This document shows positions 12,886 through 28,325 of a DNA stretch of 64,000 nt, piece after piece. The notes beneath the pieces were generated by a model. The model saw only the letters and a list, made by a program, of their open reading frames with translations, made no database searches and was not told the DNA's origin. The DNA is from Calliopsis andreniformis (lineage: Eukaryota; Arthropoda; Insecta; Hymenoptera; Andrenidae). The stretch is taken from NCBI RefSeq assembly GCF_051401765.1, contig NW_027480463.1, positions 3,658,001-3,722,000 on the forward strand, written 5' to 3'. The translations under genes and the position numbers were made by a program. The stretch's first letter is position 1. The number at the start of each line of letters is the position of its first letter.

Positions 12886-15846
12886 TCCTCAATCTTCAAT
12901 CGTCAATCCTCAATCCTCAATCCTCAATCCTCAACCTTCAATCTTCAATACTCAATCTTCAATCCTCAATCCTCAATCCACAACCTTCAATCATCAATAT
13001 TCAATCTTCAATCCTCAATCATCAATCCTCAACCCTCAATCCTCAATCCTCAATCCTCAATCCTCAATGTTCAATCCTCAATACCCAACCTTCAATCTTC
13101 AATCCTCAATACTCAATCTTCAATCCTCAATCCTCAATCCTCAATCCTCAATCCTCAATCCTCAGTCCTCAATCCTCAATCTTCAATCCTCAATACTCAA
13201 TCTTCAATCCTCAATACCCTATCCTCAATTCTCAATCCTCAATACTCAATCCTCAATCGTCAATACTCAATCCCCAATCCTCAATCTTCAATACTCAATC
13301 CTCAATCTTCAATCCTCAATACTCAATCTTCAATCCTCAATCCTCAATCCTCAATCCTCAATCCTCATTCTTCAATCCTCAATACCCAATCCTCAATCTT
13401 CAATCCTCAATCCTCAATCGTCAATCCTCAATCCCCAAGCCTCAATCTTCAATACTCAATCCTCAATCCTCATTCCTCAATCCTCAGCCATCAATCCTCA
13501 ATACTCAATCTTCAATCCTCAAACCTCAATCCTCGATCCTCAATCCACAATCCTCAGCCCTCAGTACTCAATCTTCGATCCGCAATACCCAATCCTCAAC
13601 CTTCAATCCTCAATACTCAATACTCAATCTTCAATCCTCAATCCTCAATCCTCAATCCTCAATCCTCATTCTTCAATCCTCAATACCCAATCCTCAATCT
13701 TCAATCCTCAATCCTCAATCGTCAATCCTCAATCCCCAATCCTCAACCTTCAATACTCAATCCTCAATCCTCATTCCTCAATCCACAGCCATCAATCCTC
13801 AATACTCAATCTTCAATCCTCAAACCTCAATCCTCAATCCTCAATCTTCAATCCTCAATCCTCAATCCTCAATCCTCAATGCTCATTCTTCAATCCTCAA
13901 TACCCAATCCTCAATCTTCAATCCTCAATCCTCAATCCTCAACTCTCAATCCTTAATCCTCAATCCTCAGCCCTCAAACCTCTATCCTCAACCCTCAGTC
14001 CTCATCTTCAATCCTCAATCCTCAATCCTCAATTCTCAATCTTCATTCCTCGATCCTCAATCCTCAATCCTCAATCGTCAATCTCCAATCCTGAATACTC
14101 AATCTTCAAACCTCAATCCTCAATCGACCATCCTCGATCCTCATTCTTCAATCCTCAATACCCTATCCTCAATCTTCAATCCTCAATACTCAATCCTCAA
14201 TTCTCAATCCTCAATCCTCAGTCCTGAGTCCTCACACTTCAATCTTCAACCCTCAGCCCTCAACCTCAATCCTCAATCCTCAATCCTCAATCATCAATCC
14301 TCAATCCTCAATCCTCAATGCTCAACCTTTAATCCTCAATCCTCAATCCTCACTCTTCAATCCTCAATCCTCAATCCTCAATTCTCAATCCTCAATCCTC
14401 AATCCTCAATCCTCAATCTTCAATCCGCAATACTCAATCTTCAATCCTCAATACTCGATCCTCAGCCCTCAGTCCTCATTCTTCAATCCTCAATACCCAA
14501 TCCCCAATCTTCAATCCTCAATCCTCAATCCTCAATTCTCAATCCTCTATCCTCAATCCTCAGACCTCAAACATCAATACTCAACCCTCAGTCCTCGTCC
14601 TGAATCCACAACCCTCAATCCTCAATCCTCAACCTTCAATGATCAATATTCAATCTTCAATCCTCAATCCTCAATCCTCAATCCTCAATTCTCAATCCTC
14701 AATGTTCAATCCTCAATACGAAATCTTCAATCTTCAATCCTCGATCCTCAATCCTCAATCCCCAATCCTCAATCCTCAATCCACAGTCCTCAAACCACAG
14801 TCCTGAATCCTCAATCCTGAATCCTCAATCTTCAGCCCTCAGTCCTCAACAATCAGTTGTCAATCCTCAATCCTCACTAGAATATCCTCAGTTCAGAGTT
14901 TTCCATACGCAATACTCAATCTGCAACCTTCATATCTCAATCCACAAACATCAATTCTCATCACTCAGCCATCAACACTCAGTCCCCTATCCTCAATCTT
15001 CAATCGTCAATCCTCAATCCTCAATCCTCAATCCTCAATCTTCAATCCTCAATACTCAATCTTCAATCCTCAATCCTCAATCCACAACCTTCAATCATCA
15101 ATATTCAATCTTCAATCCTCAATCATCAATCCTCAACCCTCAATCCTCAATTCTCAATCCTCAGTCCTCAATCCTCAGACCTCAGACATCAATACTCAAC
15201 CCTCAGTCCTCGTCCTCAATCCACAACCCTCAATCCTCAATCATCGATCTTCAATCATCAATATTCAATCTTCAGTCCTCAATCCTCAATCCTCAATCCT
15301 CAATGTTCAAACCGCAATACCCAACCCTCAATCTTCAATCCTCAATCCCCAATCCTCAATCCTCAATCCTCAATCCTCAGTCCTCAATCCTCAATCCTCA
15401 GTCTTCAATCCTCAATACTCAATCCTCAATCCTCAATCCTCAATCCTCAATCTTCAATCCTCAATACTCAATCTTCAATCCTCAATACTCGATCCTCAAT
15501 CCTCAGTACTCATTCTTCAATCCTCAATACCCAATCCTCAATCTTCAATCCTCAATACTCAATCCTCAATTCTCAATTCTCTATCCTCAATCCTCAGACC
15601 TCAAACATCAATACTCTACCCTCGGTCCTCGTCCTGAATCCACAACCCTCAATCCTCAATCCTCAACCTTCAATAATCAATATTCAATCTTCAATCCTCA
15701 ATCCTCAATCCTCAATCCTCAATTCTCAATCCTCAATGTTCAATCCTCAATACCCAATCTTCAATCTTCAATCCTCGATCCTCAATCCTCAATCCCCAAT
15801 CCTCAATCCTCAATCCACAGTCCTCAAACCACAGTCCTGAATCCTC

Positions 15847-16025
15847 AACCCTGAATCCTCAATCTTCAGACCTCAGTCCTCAACAATCAGCTGTCAATCC
15901 TCAATCCTCACTAGAATATCCTCAGTTCAGAGTTTTCCATACGCAATACTCAATCTGCAATCTTCATATCTCTATCCACAAACATGAATTCTCATCACTC
16001 AACCATCAACTCTCAGTCCCCAATC
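15847..16025 (+). repeat. Landmark block, subtype a-prime (exemplar)
   Basis: Like subtype a but with CAATCAGCTGTC at the left and CTGCAATCTTCATATC at the right. Copies start near 2,557, 5,604, 6,942, 15,880, 17,218, 23,727, 26,836, 28,174 (chimeric), 29,206 and 30,545. It is found only in R1. Confidence 0.86.
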
Positions 16026-19000
16026 CTCAATCTTCAATCGTCAATCCTCAATCCTCAATTATCAATCCTCAATCCTCAATCCTCAGTCTTCAACCCTCAA
16101 TACTCAATCTTCAATTCTCAAACCTCAATCCTCAATCCTCAACCTTCAATCCTCAATCCTCAGTCCTCAATCCTCTATGCTCATTCTTCAATCCTCAATA
16201 CCCAATCCTCAATCTTCAATCCTCAATGCTCAATCTTCAATCCTCAATACTCAATCTTCAATCCTCAATCCTCAATCCTCAATCCTCAATCCTCATTCTT
16301 CAGTCCTCAATACCCAATCCTCAATCTTCAATCCTCAATCCTCAATCGTCAATCCTCAATCCCCAGGCCTCAATCTTCAATACTCAATCCTCAAACCTCA
16401 TTCCTCAATCCTCAGCCATCAATCCTCAATACTCAATCTTCAATCCTCAATCCTCAATCCTCGATCCTCAATCCACAATCCTCAGCCCTCAATACTCAAT
16501 ATTCGATCCGCAATACCCAATCCTCAACCTTCAATCCTCAATACTCAATACTCAATCTTCAATCCTCAATCCTCAATCCTCAATCCTCAATCCTCATTCT
16601 TCAATCCTCAATACCCAATCCTCAATCTTCATTCCTCAATCCTCAATCGTCAATCCACAATCCCCAATCCTCAATCTTCAATACTCAATCCTCAATCCTC
16701 ATTCCTCAATCTTCAATCTTCAATCCTCAATCTTCAATCCTCAGTCCTCAAACCACAATTCTGAATCCTCAATCCTGAATCCTCAATCTTCAGCCCTCAG
16801 TACTCAACAATCAGTTGTCAATCCTCAATCCCCAATAGAATATCCTCAATTCACAGTTTTCAATACTCAATACCCAATCTGCAATCTTCAAATCTCTATA
16901 CACAAGCATCAATTCTCATCACTCAACCCTCAACACTCAGTCCACAATGTTCAATCCTCAATCCTCAATTCTCAATCTTCAATCCTCAATACTCAATCAT
17001 TAATCCTCAATCCTCAATCCTCAATCTTCAATCCTCAATCCCCAATACTCAATCCTCAATCCTCAATCCTCAATCCTCAATCATCAATCCTCAATCTTCA
17101 ATACTCAATCCTCAATCCTCAACCCTCAATACTCAATCTTCAATCTTCAATCCTCAGTCCGCAAACCATAGTCCTGAATCCTCAATCCTGAATCCTCAAT
17201 CTTCAGACCTCAGTCATCAACAATCAGCTGTCAATCCTCAATCCTCACTAGAATATCCTCAGTTCAGAGTTTTCCATACGCAATACTCAATCTGCAATCT
17301 TCATATCTCTATCCACAAACATCAATACTCATCACTCAACCATCAACTCTCAGTCCCCAATCCTCAATCTTCAATCGTCAATCCTCAATCCTCAATTATC
17401 AATCCTCAATCCTCAATCCTCAGTCTTCAACCCTCAATACTCAATCTTCAATTCTCAAACCTCAATCCTCAATCCTCAATCTTCAATCCTCAATCCTCAA
17501 TCCTCAATCCTCAATGCTCATTCTTCAATCCTCAATACCCAATCCTCAATCTTCAATCCTCAATCCTCAATCCTCAACTCTCAATCCTCAATCCTCAATC
17601 CTCAGTCCTCAAACCTCAATTCTCAATCTTCAATCCTCAATACTCAATCTTCAATCCTCAATCCTCAATTCTCAATCCTCAATACTCAATCCTCAATCGT
17701 CAATACTCAATCCCCAATCCTCAATCTTCAATACTCAATCCTCAATCTTCAATCCTCAATACTCAATCTTCAATCCTCAATCCTCAATCCTCAATCCTCA
17801 ATCCTCATTCTTCAATCCTCAATACCCAATCCTCAATCTTCAATCCTCAATCCTCAATCGTCAATCCTCAATCCCCAAGCCTCAATCTTCAATACTCAAT
17901 CCTCAATCCCCATTCCTCAATCCTCAGCCATCAATCCTCAATACTCAATCTTCAATCCTCAAACCTCAATCCTCGATCCTCAATCCACAATCCTCAGCCC
18001 TCAGTACTCAATCTTCGATCCGCAATACCCAATCCTCAACCTTCAATCCTCAATACTCAATACTCAATCTTCAATCCTCAATCCTCAATCCTCAATCCTC
18101 AATCCTCATTCTTCAATCCTCAATACCCAATCCTCAATCTTCAATCCTCAATCCTCAATCGTCAATCCTCAATCCCCAATCCTCAACCTTCAATACTCAA
18201 TCCTCAATCCTCATTCCTCAATCCACAGCCATCAATCCTCAATACTCAATCTTCAATCCTCAAACCTCAATCCTCAATCCTCAATCTTCAATCCTCAATC
18301 CTCAATCCTCAATCCTCAATGCTCATTCTTCAATCCTCAATACCCAATCCTCAATCTTCAATCCTCAATCCTCAATCCTCAACTCTCAATCCTTAATCCT
18401 CAATCCTCAGCCCTCAAACCTCTATCCTCAACCCTCAGTCCTCATCTTCAATCCTCAATCCTCAATCCTCAATTCTCAATCTTCATTCCTCGATCCTCAA
18501 TCCTCAATCCTCAATCGTCAATCTCCAATCCTGAATACTCAATCTTCAAACCTCAATCCTCAATCGACCATCCTCGATCCTCATTCTTCAATCCTCAATA
18601 CCCTATCCTCAATCTTCAATCCTCAATACTCAATCCTCAATTCTCAATCCTCAATCCTCAGTCCTGAGTCCTCACACTTCAATCTTCAACCCTCAGCCCT
18701 CAACCTCAATCCTCAATCCTCAATCCTCAATCCCCAACCCTCAATACTCAATCGTCAATCATCAATCCTCAGTCCTCAAACCACAATTCTGCATCCTCAA
18801 TCCTGAATCCTCAATCTTCAGCCCTCAGTACTCAACAATCAGTTGTCAATCCTCAATCCCCAATAGAATATCCTCAATTCACAGTTTTCAATACTCAATA
18901 CCCAATCTGCAATCTTCAACTCTCTATCCACAAGCATCAATTCTCATCACTCAACCCTCAACACTCAGTCCACAATGTTCAATTCTCAATCCTCAATTCT

Positions 19001-22000
19001 CAATCTTCAATCCTCAATACTCAATCATTAATCCTCAATCCTCAATCCTCAATCTTCAATCCTCAATCCCCAATACTCAATCCCCAATCCTCAATCCTCA
19101 ATCCTCAATCATCAATCCTCAATCTTCAATACTCAATCCTCAATCCTCAATCCTCAATCCTCAATCCTCAATCATCAATCCTCAATCCTCAATCCTCAAT
19201 GCTCAACCTTTAATCCTCAATCCTCAATCCTCAATCTTCAATCCTCAATCCTCAGTCCTCAATCCTCAATCCTCAATCCTCAATCTTCAATCCTCAATAC
19301 TCAATCTTCAATCCTCAATACTCGATCCTCAACCCTCAGTCCTCATTCTTCAACCCTCAATACCCAATCCTCAATCTTCAATCCTCAATCCTCAATCCTC
19401 AATTCTCAATCCTCTATCCTCAATCCTCAGACCACAAACATCAATACTCAACCCTCAGTCCTCGTCCTGAATCCACAACCCTCAATCCTCAATCCTCAAC
19501 CTTCAATGATCAATATTCAATCTTCAATCCTCAATCCTCAATCCTCAATCCTCAATCCTCAATTCTCAATCCTCAATGTTCAATCCTCAATACCCAATCT
19601 TCAATCTTCAATCCTGGATCCTCAATCCTCAATCCCCTATCCTCAATCCTCAATCCACAGTCCTCAAACCACAGTCCTGAATCCTCAACCCTGAATCCTC
19701 AATCTTCAGCCCTCAGTCCTCAACAATCAGTTGTCAATCCTCAATCCTCACTAGAATATCCTCAGTTCAGAGTTTTCCATACGCAATACTCAACCTGCAA
19801 CCTTCATATCTCTATCCACAAACATCAATTCTCATCACTCAGCCATCAACACCCAGTCCCCTATCCTCAATCTTCAATCGTCAATCCACAACCCTCAAAC
19901 CTCAATCATCGATCTTCAATCATCAATATTCAATCTTCAGTCCTCAATCCTCAATCCACAGCCACCAATCCTCAATACTCAATCTTCAATCCTCAATCCT
20001 CAATCCTCAATCCTCAATCTTCAATCCTCAATCCTCAATCCTCAATCCTCAATGCTCATTCTTCAATCCTCAATACCCAATCCTCAATCTTCAGTCCTCA
20101 ATCCTCAATCCTCAACTCTCAATCCTTAATCCTCAATCCTCAGCCCTCAAACCTCTATCCTCAACCCTCAGCCCTCATCTTCAATCCTCAATCCTCAATC
20201 CTCAATTCTCAATCTTCAATCCTCGATCCTCAATCCTCAATCCTCAATCGTCAATCTCCAATCCTGAATACTCAATCTTCAAATCTCAATCCTCAATCGA
20301 CCATCCTCGATCCTCATTCTTCAATCCTCAATACCCTATCCTCAATCTTGAATCCTCAATACTCAATCCTCAATTCTCAATCCTCAATCCTCAGTCCTGA
20401 GTCCTCACACTTCAATCTTCAACCCTCAGCCCTCAACCTCAATCCTCAATCCTCAATCCTCAATCCCCAACCCTCAACACTCAATCTTCAATCATCAATC
20501 CTCAGTCCTCAAACCACAATTCTGAATCCTCAATCCTGAATCCTCAATCTTCAGCCCTCAGTACTCAACAATCAGTTGTCAATCCTCAATCCCCAATAGA
20601 ATATCCTCAATTCACAGTTTTCAATACTCAATACCCAATCTGCAATCTTCAAATCTCTATCCACAAGCATCAATTCTCATCACTCAACCCTCAACACTCA
20701 GTCCACAATGTTCAATCATCAATCCTCAATTCTCAATCTTCAATCCTCAATACTCAATCATTAATCCTCAATCCTCAATCCTCAATCTTCAATCCTCAAT
20801 CCCCAATACTCAATCCCCAATCCTCAATCCTCAATCCTCAATCATCAATCCTCAATCTTCAATACTCAATCCTCAATCCTCAATCCTCAATCCTCAATCC
20901 TCAATCATCAATCCTCAATCCTCAATCCTCAATGCTCAACCTTTAATCCTCAATCCTCAATCCTCAATCTTCAATCCTCAATCCTCAATCCTCAATTCTC
21001 AATCTTCAATCCTCAATACTCAATCTTCAATCCTCAATCCTCAATTCTCAATCCTCAATACTCAATCCTCAATCGTCAATCCTCAATCCCCAATCCTCAA
21101 TCTTCAATCCTCAATACCCAATCCTCAATCTTCAATCCTCAATCCTCAATCGTCAATCCTCAATCCCCAAGCCTCAACCTTCAATACTCAATCCTCAATC
21201 CTCATTCCTCAATCCTCAGCCATCAATCCTCAATACTCAATCTTCAATCCTCAATCCTCAATCCTCGATCCTCAATCCACAATCCTCAGCCCTCAGTACT
21301 CAATCTTCGATCCGCAATACCCAATCCTCAACCTTCAATTCTCAATACTCAATACTCAATCTTCAATCCTCAATCCTCAATCCTCAATCCTCAATCCTCA
21401 TTCTTCAATCCTCAATACCCAATTCTCAATCTTCAATCCTCAATCCTCAATCGTCAATCCTCAATCCCCAATCCTCAACCTTCAATACTCAATCCTCAAT
21501 CCTCATTCCTCAATCCACAGCCATCAATCCTCAATACTCAATCTTCAATCCTCAAACCTCAATCCTCAATCCTCAATCTTCAATCCTCAATCCTCAATCC
21601 TCAATCCTCAATGCTCATTCTTCAGTCCTCAATACCCAATCCTCAATCTTCAATCCTCAATCCTCAATCCTCAACTATCAATCCTTAATCCTCAATCCTC
21701 AGCCCTCAAACCTCTATCCTCAACCCTCAGCCCTCATCTTCAATCCTCAATCCTCAATCCTCAATTCTCAATCTTCATTCCTCGATCCTCAATCCTCAAT
21801 CCTCAATCGTCAATCTCCAATCCTGAATACTCAATCTTCAAACCTCAATCCTCAATCGACCATCCTCGATCCTCATTCTTCAATCCTCAATACCCTATCC
21901 TCAATCTTCAATCCTCAATACTCAATCCTCAATTCTCAATCCTCAATCCTCGGTCCTGAGTCCTCACACTTCAATCTTCAACCCTCAGCACTCAACCTCA

Positions 22001-25000
22001 ATCCTCAATCCTCAATCCTCAATCCCCAACCCTCAATACTCAATCTTCAATCTTCAGTCCTCAGTCCTCAAACCACAATTCTGAATCCTCAATCCTGAAT
22101 CCTCAATCTTCAGCCCTCAGTACTCAACAATCAGTTGTCAATCCTCAATCCCCAATAGAATATCCTCAATTCACAGTTTTCAATACTCAATACCCAATCT
22201 GCAATCTTCAAGTCTCTATCCACAAGCATCAATTCTCATCACTCAGCCCTCAACACTCAGTCCACAATGTTCAATCCTCAATCCTCAATTCTCAATCTTC
22301 AATCCTCAATACTCAATCATTAATCCTCAATCCTCAATCCTCAATCTTCAATCCTCAATTCCCAATACTCAATCCTCAATCCTCAATCCTCAATCCTCAA
22401 TCATCAATCCTCAATCTTCAGTACTCAATCCTCAACCCTCAACCCTCAATCCTCAATCCTCAATCATCAATCCTCAATCCTCAATCCTCAATGCTCAACC
22501 TTTAATCCTCAATCCTCAATCCTCAATCTTCAATCCTCAATCCTCAATCCTCAATCCTCAATCCTCAATCCTCAATCTTCAATCCTCAATACTCAATCTT
22601 CAATCTTCAATCCTCAATACTCGATCCTCAACCCTCAGTCCTCATTCTTCAATCCTCAATACCCAATCCTCAATCTTCAATCCTCAATCCTCAATCCTCA
22701 ATTCTCAATCCTCTATCCTCAATCCTCAGACCACAAACATCAATACTCAACCCTCAGTCCTCGTCCTGAATCCACAACCCTCAATCCTCAATCCTCAACC
22801 TTCAATGATCAATATTCAGTCTTCAATACTCAATCATCAATCCTCAATCCTCAATCCTCAATTCTCAATCCTCAATGTTCAATCCTCAATACCCAATCTT
22901 CAATCTTCAATCCTCGATCCTCAATCCTCAATCCCCAATCCTCAATCCTCAATCCACAGTCCTCAAACCACAGTCCTGAATCCTCAATCCTGAATCCTCA
23001 ATCTTCAGCCCTCAGTCCTCAACAATCAGTTGTCAATCCTCAATCCTCACTAGAATATCCTCAGTTCAGAGTTTTCCATACGCAATACTCAACCTGCAAC
23101 CTTCATATCTCAATCCACAAACATCAATTCTCATCACTCAGCCATCAACACTCAGTCCCCTATCCTCAATCTTCAATCGTCAATCCTCAATCCTCAATCC
23201 TCAATCCTCAACCTTCAATCTTCAATACTCAATCTTCAATCCTCAATCCTCAATCCACAACCTTCAATCATCAATATTCAATCTTCAATCCTCAATCATC
23301 AATCCTCAACCCTCAATCCTCAATCCTCAATCCTCAATCCTCAATGTTCAATCCTCAATACCCAACCTTCAATCTTCAATCCTCAATACTCAATCTTCAA
23401 TCCTCAATCCTCAATCCTCAATCCTCAATCCTCAATCCTCAGTCCTCAATCCTCAATCTTCAATCCTCAATACTCAATCTTCAATCCTCAATACCCTATC
23501 CTCAATCTTCAATCCTCAATACTCAATCCTCAATTTTCAATCCTCAATCCTCAGTCCTGAGTCCTCACACCTCAATCTTCAACCCTCAGCCCTCAACCTC
23601 AATCCTCAATCCTCAATCCTCAATCCTCAACCCTCAATACTCAATCTTCAATCTTCAATCCTCAGTCCGCAAACCACAGTCCTGAATCCTCAATCCTGAA
23701 TCCTCAATCTTCAGACCTCAGTCATCAACAATCAGCTGTCAATCCTCAATCCTCACTAGAATATCCTCAGTTCAGAGTTTTCCATACGCAATACTCAATC
23801 TGCAATCTTCATATCTCTATCCACAAACATCAATACTCATCACTCAACCATCAACTCTCAGTCCCCAATCCTCAATCTTCAATCGTCAATCCTCAATCCT
23901 CAATTATCAATCCTCAATCCTCAATCCTCAGTCTTCAACCCTCAATACTCAATCTTCAATTCTCAAACCTCAATCCTCAATCCTCAATCTTCAATCCTCA
24001 ATCCTCAATCCTCAATCCTCAATGCTCATTCTTCAATCCTCAATACCCAATCCTCAATCTTCAATCCTCAATCCTCAATCCTCAACTCTCAATCCACAAT
24101 CCTCAATCCTCAGTCCTCAAACCTCAATTCTCAATCTTCAATCCTCAATACTCAATCTTCAATCCTCAATCCTCAATTCTCAATCCTCAATACTCAATCC
24201 TCAATCGTCAATACTCAATCCCCAATCCCCAATCCTCAATCTTCAATACTCAATCCTCAATCTTCAATCCTCAATACTCAATCTTCAATCCTCAATCCTC
24301 AATCCTCAATCCTCTATCCTCATTCTTCAATCCTCAATACCCAATCCTCAATCTTCAATCCTCAATCCTCAATCGTCAATCCTCAATCCCCAAGCCTCAA
24401 TCTTCAATACTCAATCCTCAATCCTCATTCCTCAATCCTCAGCCATCAATCCTCAATACTCAATCTTCAATCCTCAAACCTCAATCCTCGATCCTCAATC
24501 CACAATCCTCAGCCCTCAGTACTCAATCTTCGATCCGCAATACCCAATCCTCAACCTTCAATCCTCAATACTCAATACTCAATCTTCAATCCTCAATCCT
24601 CAATCCTCAATCCTCAATCCTCATTCTTCAATCCTCAATACCCAATCCTCAATCTTCAATCCTCAATCCTCAATCGTCAATCCTCAATCCCCAATCCTCA
24701 ACCTTCAATACTCAATCCTCAATCCTCATTCCTCAATCCACAGCCATCAATCCTCAATACTCAATCTTCAATCCTCAAACCTCAATCCTCAATCCTCAAT
24801 CTTCAATCCTCAATCCTCAATCCTCAATCCTCAATGCTCATTCTTCAATCCTCAATACCCAATCCTCAATCTTCAATCCTCAATCCTCAATCCTCAACTC
24901 TCAATCCTTAATCCTCAATCCTCAGCCCTCAAACCTCTATCCTCAACCCTCAGTCCTCATCTTCAATCCTCAATCCTCAATCCTCAATTCTCAATCTTCA

Positions 25001-25802
25001 TTCCTCGATCCTCAATCCTCAATCCTCAATCGTCAATCTCCAATCCTGAATACTCAATCTTCAAACCTCAATCCTCAATCGACCATCCTCGATCCTCATT
25101 CTTCAATCCTCAATACCCTATCCTCAATCTTCAATCCTCAATACTCAATCCTCAATTCTCAATCCTCAATCCTCAGTCCTGAGTCCTCACACTTCAATCT
25201 TCAACCCTCAGCCCTCAACCTCAATCCTCAATCCTCAATCCTCAATCATCAATCCTCAATCCTCAATCCTCAATGCTCAACCTTTAATCCTCAATCCTCA
25301 ATCCTCACTCTTCAATCCTCAATCCTCAATCCTCAATTCTCAATCCTCAATCCACAATCCTCAATCCTCAATCTTCAATCCGCAATACTCAATCTTCAAT
25401 CCTCAATACTCGATCCTCAGCCCTCAGTCCTCATTCTTCAATCCTCAATACCCAATCCCCAATCTTCAATCCTCAATCCTCAATCCTCAATTCTCAATCC
25501 TCTATCCTCAATCCTCAGACCTCAAACATCAATACTCAACCCTCAGTCCTCGTCCTGAATCCACAACCCTCAATCCTCAATCCTCAACCTTCAATGATCA
25601 ATATTCAATCTTCAATCCTCAATCCTCAATCCTCAATCCTCAATTCTCAATCCTCAATGTTCAATCCTCAATACGAAATCTTCAATCTTCAATCCTCGAT
25701 CCTCAATCCTCAATCCCCAATCCTCAATCCTCAATCCACAGTCCTCAAACCACAGTCCTGAATCCTCAATCCTGAATCCTCAATCTTCAGCCCTCAGTCC
25801 TC

Positions 25803-28173
25803 AACAATCAGTTGTCAATCCTCAATCCTCACTAGAATATCCTCAGTTCAGAGTTTTCCATACGCAATACTCAATCTGCAACCTTCATATCTCAATCCAC
25901 AAACATCAATTCTCATCACTCAGCCATCAACACTCAGTCCCCTATCCTCAATCTTCAATCGTCAATCCTCAATCCTCAATCCTCAATCCTCAATCTTCAA
26001 TCCTCAATACTCAATCTTCAATCCTCAATCCTCAATCCACAACCTTCAATCATCAATATTCAATCTTCAATCCTCAATCATCAATCCTCAACCCTCAATC
26101 CTCAATTCTCAATCCTCAGTCCTCAATCCTCAGACCTCAGACATCAATACTCAACCCTCAGTCCTCGTCCTCAATCCACAACCCTCAATCCTCAATCATC
26201 GATCTTCAATCATCAATATTCAATCTTCAGTCCTCAATCCTCAATCCTCAATCCTCAATGTTCAAACCGCAATACCCAACCCTCAATCTTCAATCCTCAA
26301 TCCCCAATCCTCAATCCTCAATCCTCAATCCTCAGTCCTCAATCCTCAATCCTCAGTCTTCAATCCTCAATACTCAATCCTCAATCCTCAATCCTCAATC
26401 CTCAATCTTCAATCCTCAATACTCAATCTTCAATCCTCAATACTCGATCCTCAATCCTCAGTACTCATTCTTCAATCCTCAATACCCAATCCTCAATCTT
26501 CAATCCTCAATACTCAATCCTCAATTCTCAATTCTCTATCCTCAATCCTCAGACCTCAAACATCAATACTCTACCCTCGGTCCTCGTCCTGAATCCACAA
26601 CCCTCAATCCTCAATCCTCAACCTTCAATAATCAATATTCAATCTTCAATCCTCAATCCTCAATCCTCAATCCTCAATTCTCAATCCTCAATGTTCAATC
26701 CTCAATACCCAATCTTCAATCTTCAATCCTCGATCCTCAATCCTCAATCCCCAATCCTCAATCCTCAATCCACAGTCCTCAAACCACAGTCCTGAATCCT
26801 CAACCCTGAATCCTCAATCTTCAGACCTCAGTCCTCAACAATCAGCTGTCAATCCTCAATCCTCACTAGAATATCCTCAGTTCAGAGTTTTCCATACGCA
26901 ATACTCAATCTGCAATCTTCATATCTCTATCCACAAACATGAATTCTCATCACTCAACCATCAACTCTCAGTCCCCAATCCTCAATCTTCAATCGTCAAT
27001 CCTCAATCCTCAATTATCAATCCTCAATCCTCAATCCTCAGTCTTCAACCCTCAATACTCAATCTTCAATTCTCAAACCTCAATCCTCAATCCTCAACCT
27101 TCAATCCTCAATCCTCAGTCCTCAATCCTCTATGCTCATTCTTCAATCCTCAATACCCAATCCTCAATCTTCAATCCTCAATGCTCAATCTTCAATCCTC
27201 AATACTCAATCTTCAATCCTCAATCCTCAATCCTCAATCCTCAATCCTCATTCTTCAGTCCTCAATACCCAATCCTCAATCTTCAATCCTCAATCCTCAA
27301 TCGTCAATCCTCAATCCCCAGGCCTCAATCTTCAATACTCAATACTCAAACCTCATTCCTCAATCCTCAGCCATCAATCCTCAATACTCAATCTTCAATC
27401 CTCAATCCTCAATCCTCGATCCTCAATCCACAATCCTCAGCCCTCAATACTCAATATTCGATCCGCAATACCCAATCCTCAACCTTCAATCCTCAATACT
27501 CAATACTCAATCTTCAATCCTCAATCCTCAATCCTCAATCCTCAATCCTCATTCTTCAATCCTCAATACCCAATCCTCAATCTTCATTCCTCAATCCTCA
27601 ATCGTCAATCCACAATCCCCAATCCTCAATCTTCAATACTCAATCCTCAATCCTCATTCCTCAATCTTCAATCTTCAATCCTCAATCTTCAATCCTCAGT
27701 CCTCAAACCACAATTCTGAATCCTCAATCCTGAATCCTCAATCTTCAGCCCTCAGTACTCAACAATCAGTTGTCAATCCTCAATCCCCAATAGAATATCC
27801 TCAATTCACAGTTTTCAATACTCAATACCCAATCTGCAATCTTCAAATCTCTATACACAAGCATCAATTCTCATCACTCAACCCTCAACACTCAGTCCAC
27901 AATGTTCAATCCTCAATCCTCAATTCTCAATCTTCAATCCTCAATACTCAATCATTAATCCTCAATCCTCAATCCTCAATCTTCAATCCTCAATCCCCAA
28001 TACTCAATCCTCAATCCTCAATCCTCAATCCTCAATCATCAATCCTCAATCTTCAATACTCAATCCTCAATCCTCAACCCTCAATACTCAATCTTCAATC
28101 TTCAATCCTCAGTCCGCAAACCATAGTCCTGAATCCTCAATCCTGAATCCTCAATCTTCAGACCTCAGTCATC
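25803..28173 (+). repeat. 2,371-bp tandem duplication, first unit
   Basis: It runs from the landmark at about 25,803 to just before the landmark at about 28,174. It contains three landmark blocks and two 6-bp units (TCGTCC near 26,164 and 26,582). The length is 7 x 339 minus 2, as expected for a run of heptamers with two hexamers. The same content, unduplicated, lies in copy 2 from about 14,849 to 17,218. Confidence 0.88.
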
Positions 28174-28325
28174 AACAATCAGCTGTCAATCCTCAATCCT
28201 CACTAGAATATCCTCAGTTCAGAGTTTTCCATACGCAATACTCAATCTGCAACCTTCATATCTCAATCCACAAACATCAATTCTCATCACTCAGCCATCA
28301 ACACTCAGTCCCCTATCCTCAATCT
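28141..28325 (+). repeat. Chimeric landmark block at a duplication junction
   Basis: Up to about 28,180 this block follows the a-prime subtype (CAGACCTCAGTCATCAAC, then CAGCTG). By about 28,250 it has switched to the a subtype (GCAACCTTC, CTCAATCCAC and then CTCAGCCATC). The undisrupted parents are at about 17,218 (a-prime) and 25,803 (a). The stretch between is identical in both parents, so the crossover can be narrowed to about 70 bp. Confidence 0.85.

Larger units (their letters stand above)
11028..21304 (+). repeat. Higher-order repeat of R1, copy 2 (10,277 bp)
   Basis: It follows copy 1 directly and is colinear with it. Offsets to copy 1 are 10,829-10,843 bp in the first part and exactly 10,277 bp from about 5,100 onward (for example 7,237 to 17,514 and 9,229 to 19,506). 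It lacks 678 bp that copy 3 carries. The junction lies at about 13,221-13,231, where the text jumps from the module at 23,485 to the one at 24,170. One landmark block (the equivalent of 23,727) is lost with this deletion. Otherwise the copies differ only by scattered single bases, which implies recent duplication or homogenisation. Confidence 0.9.
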
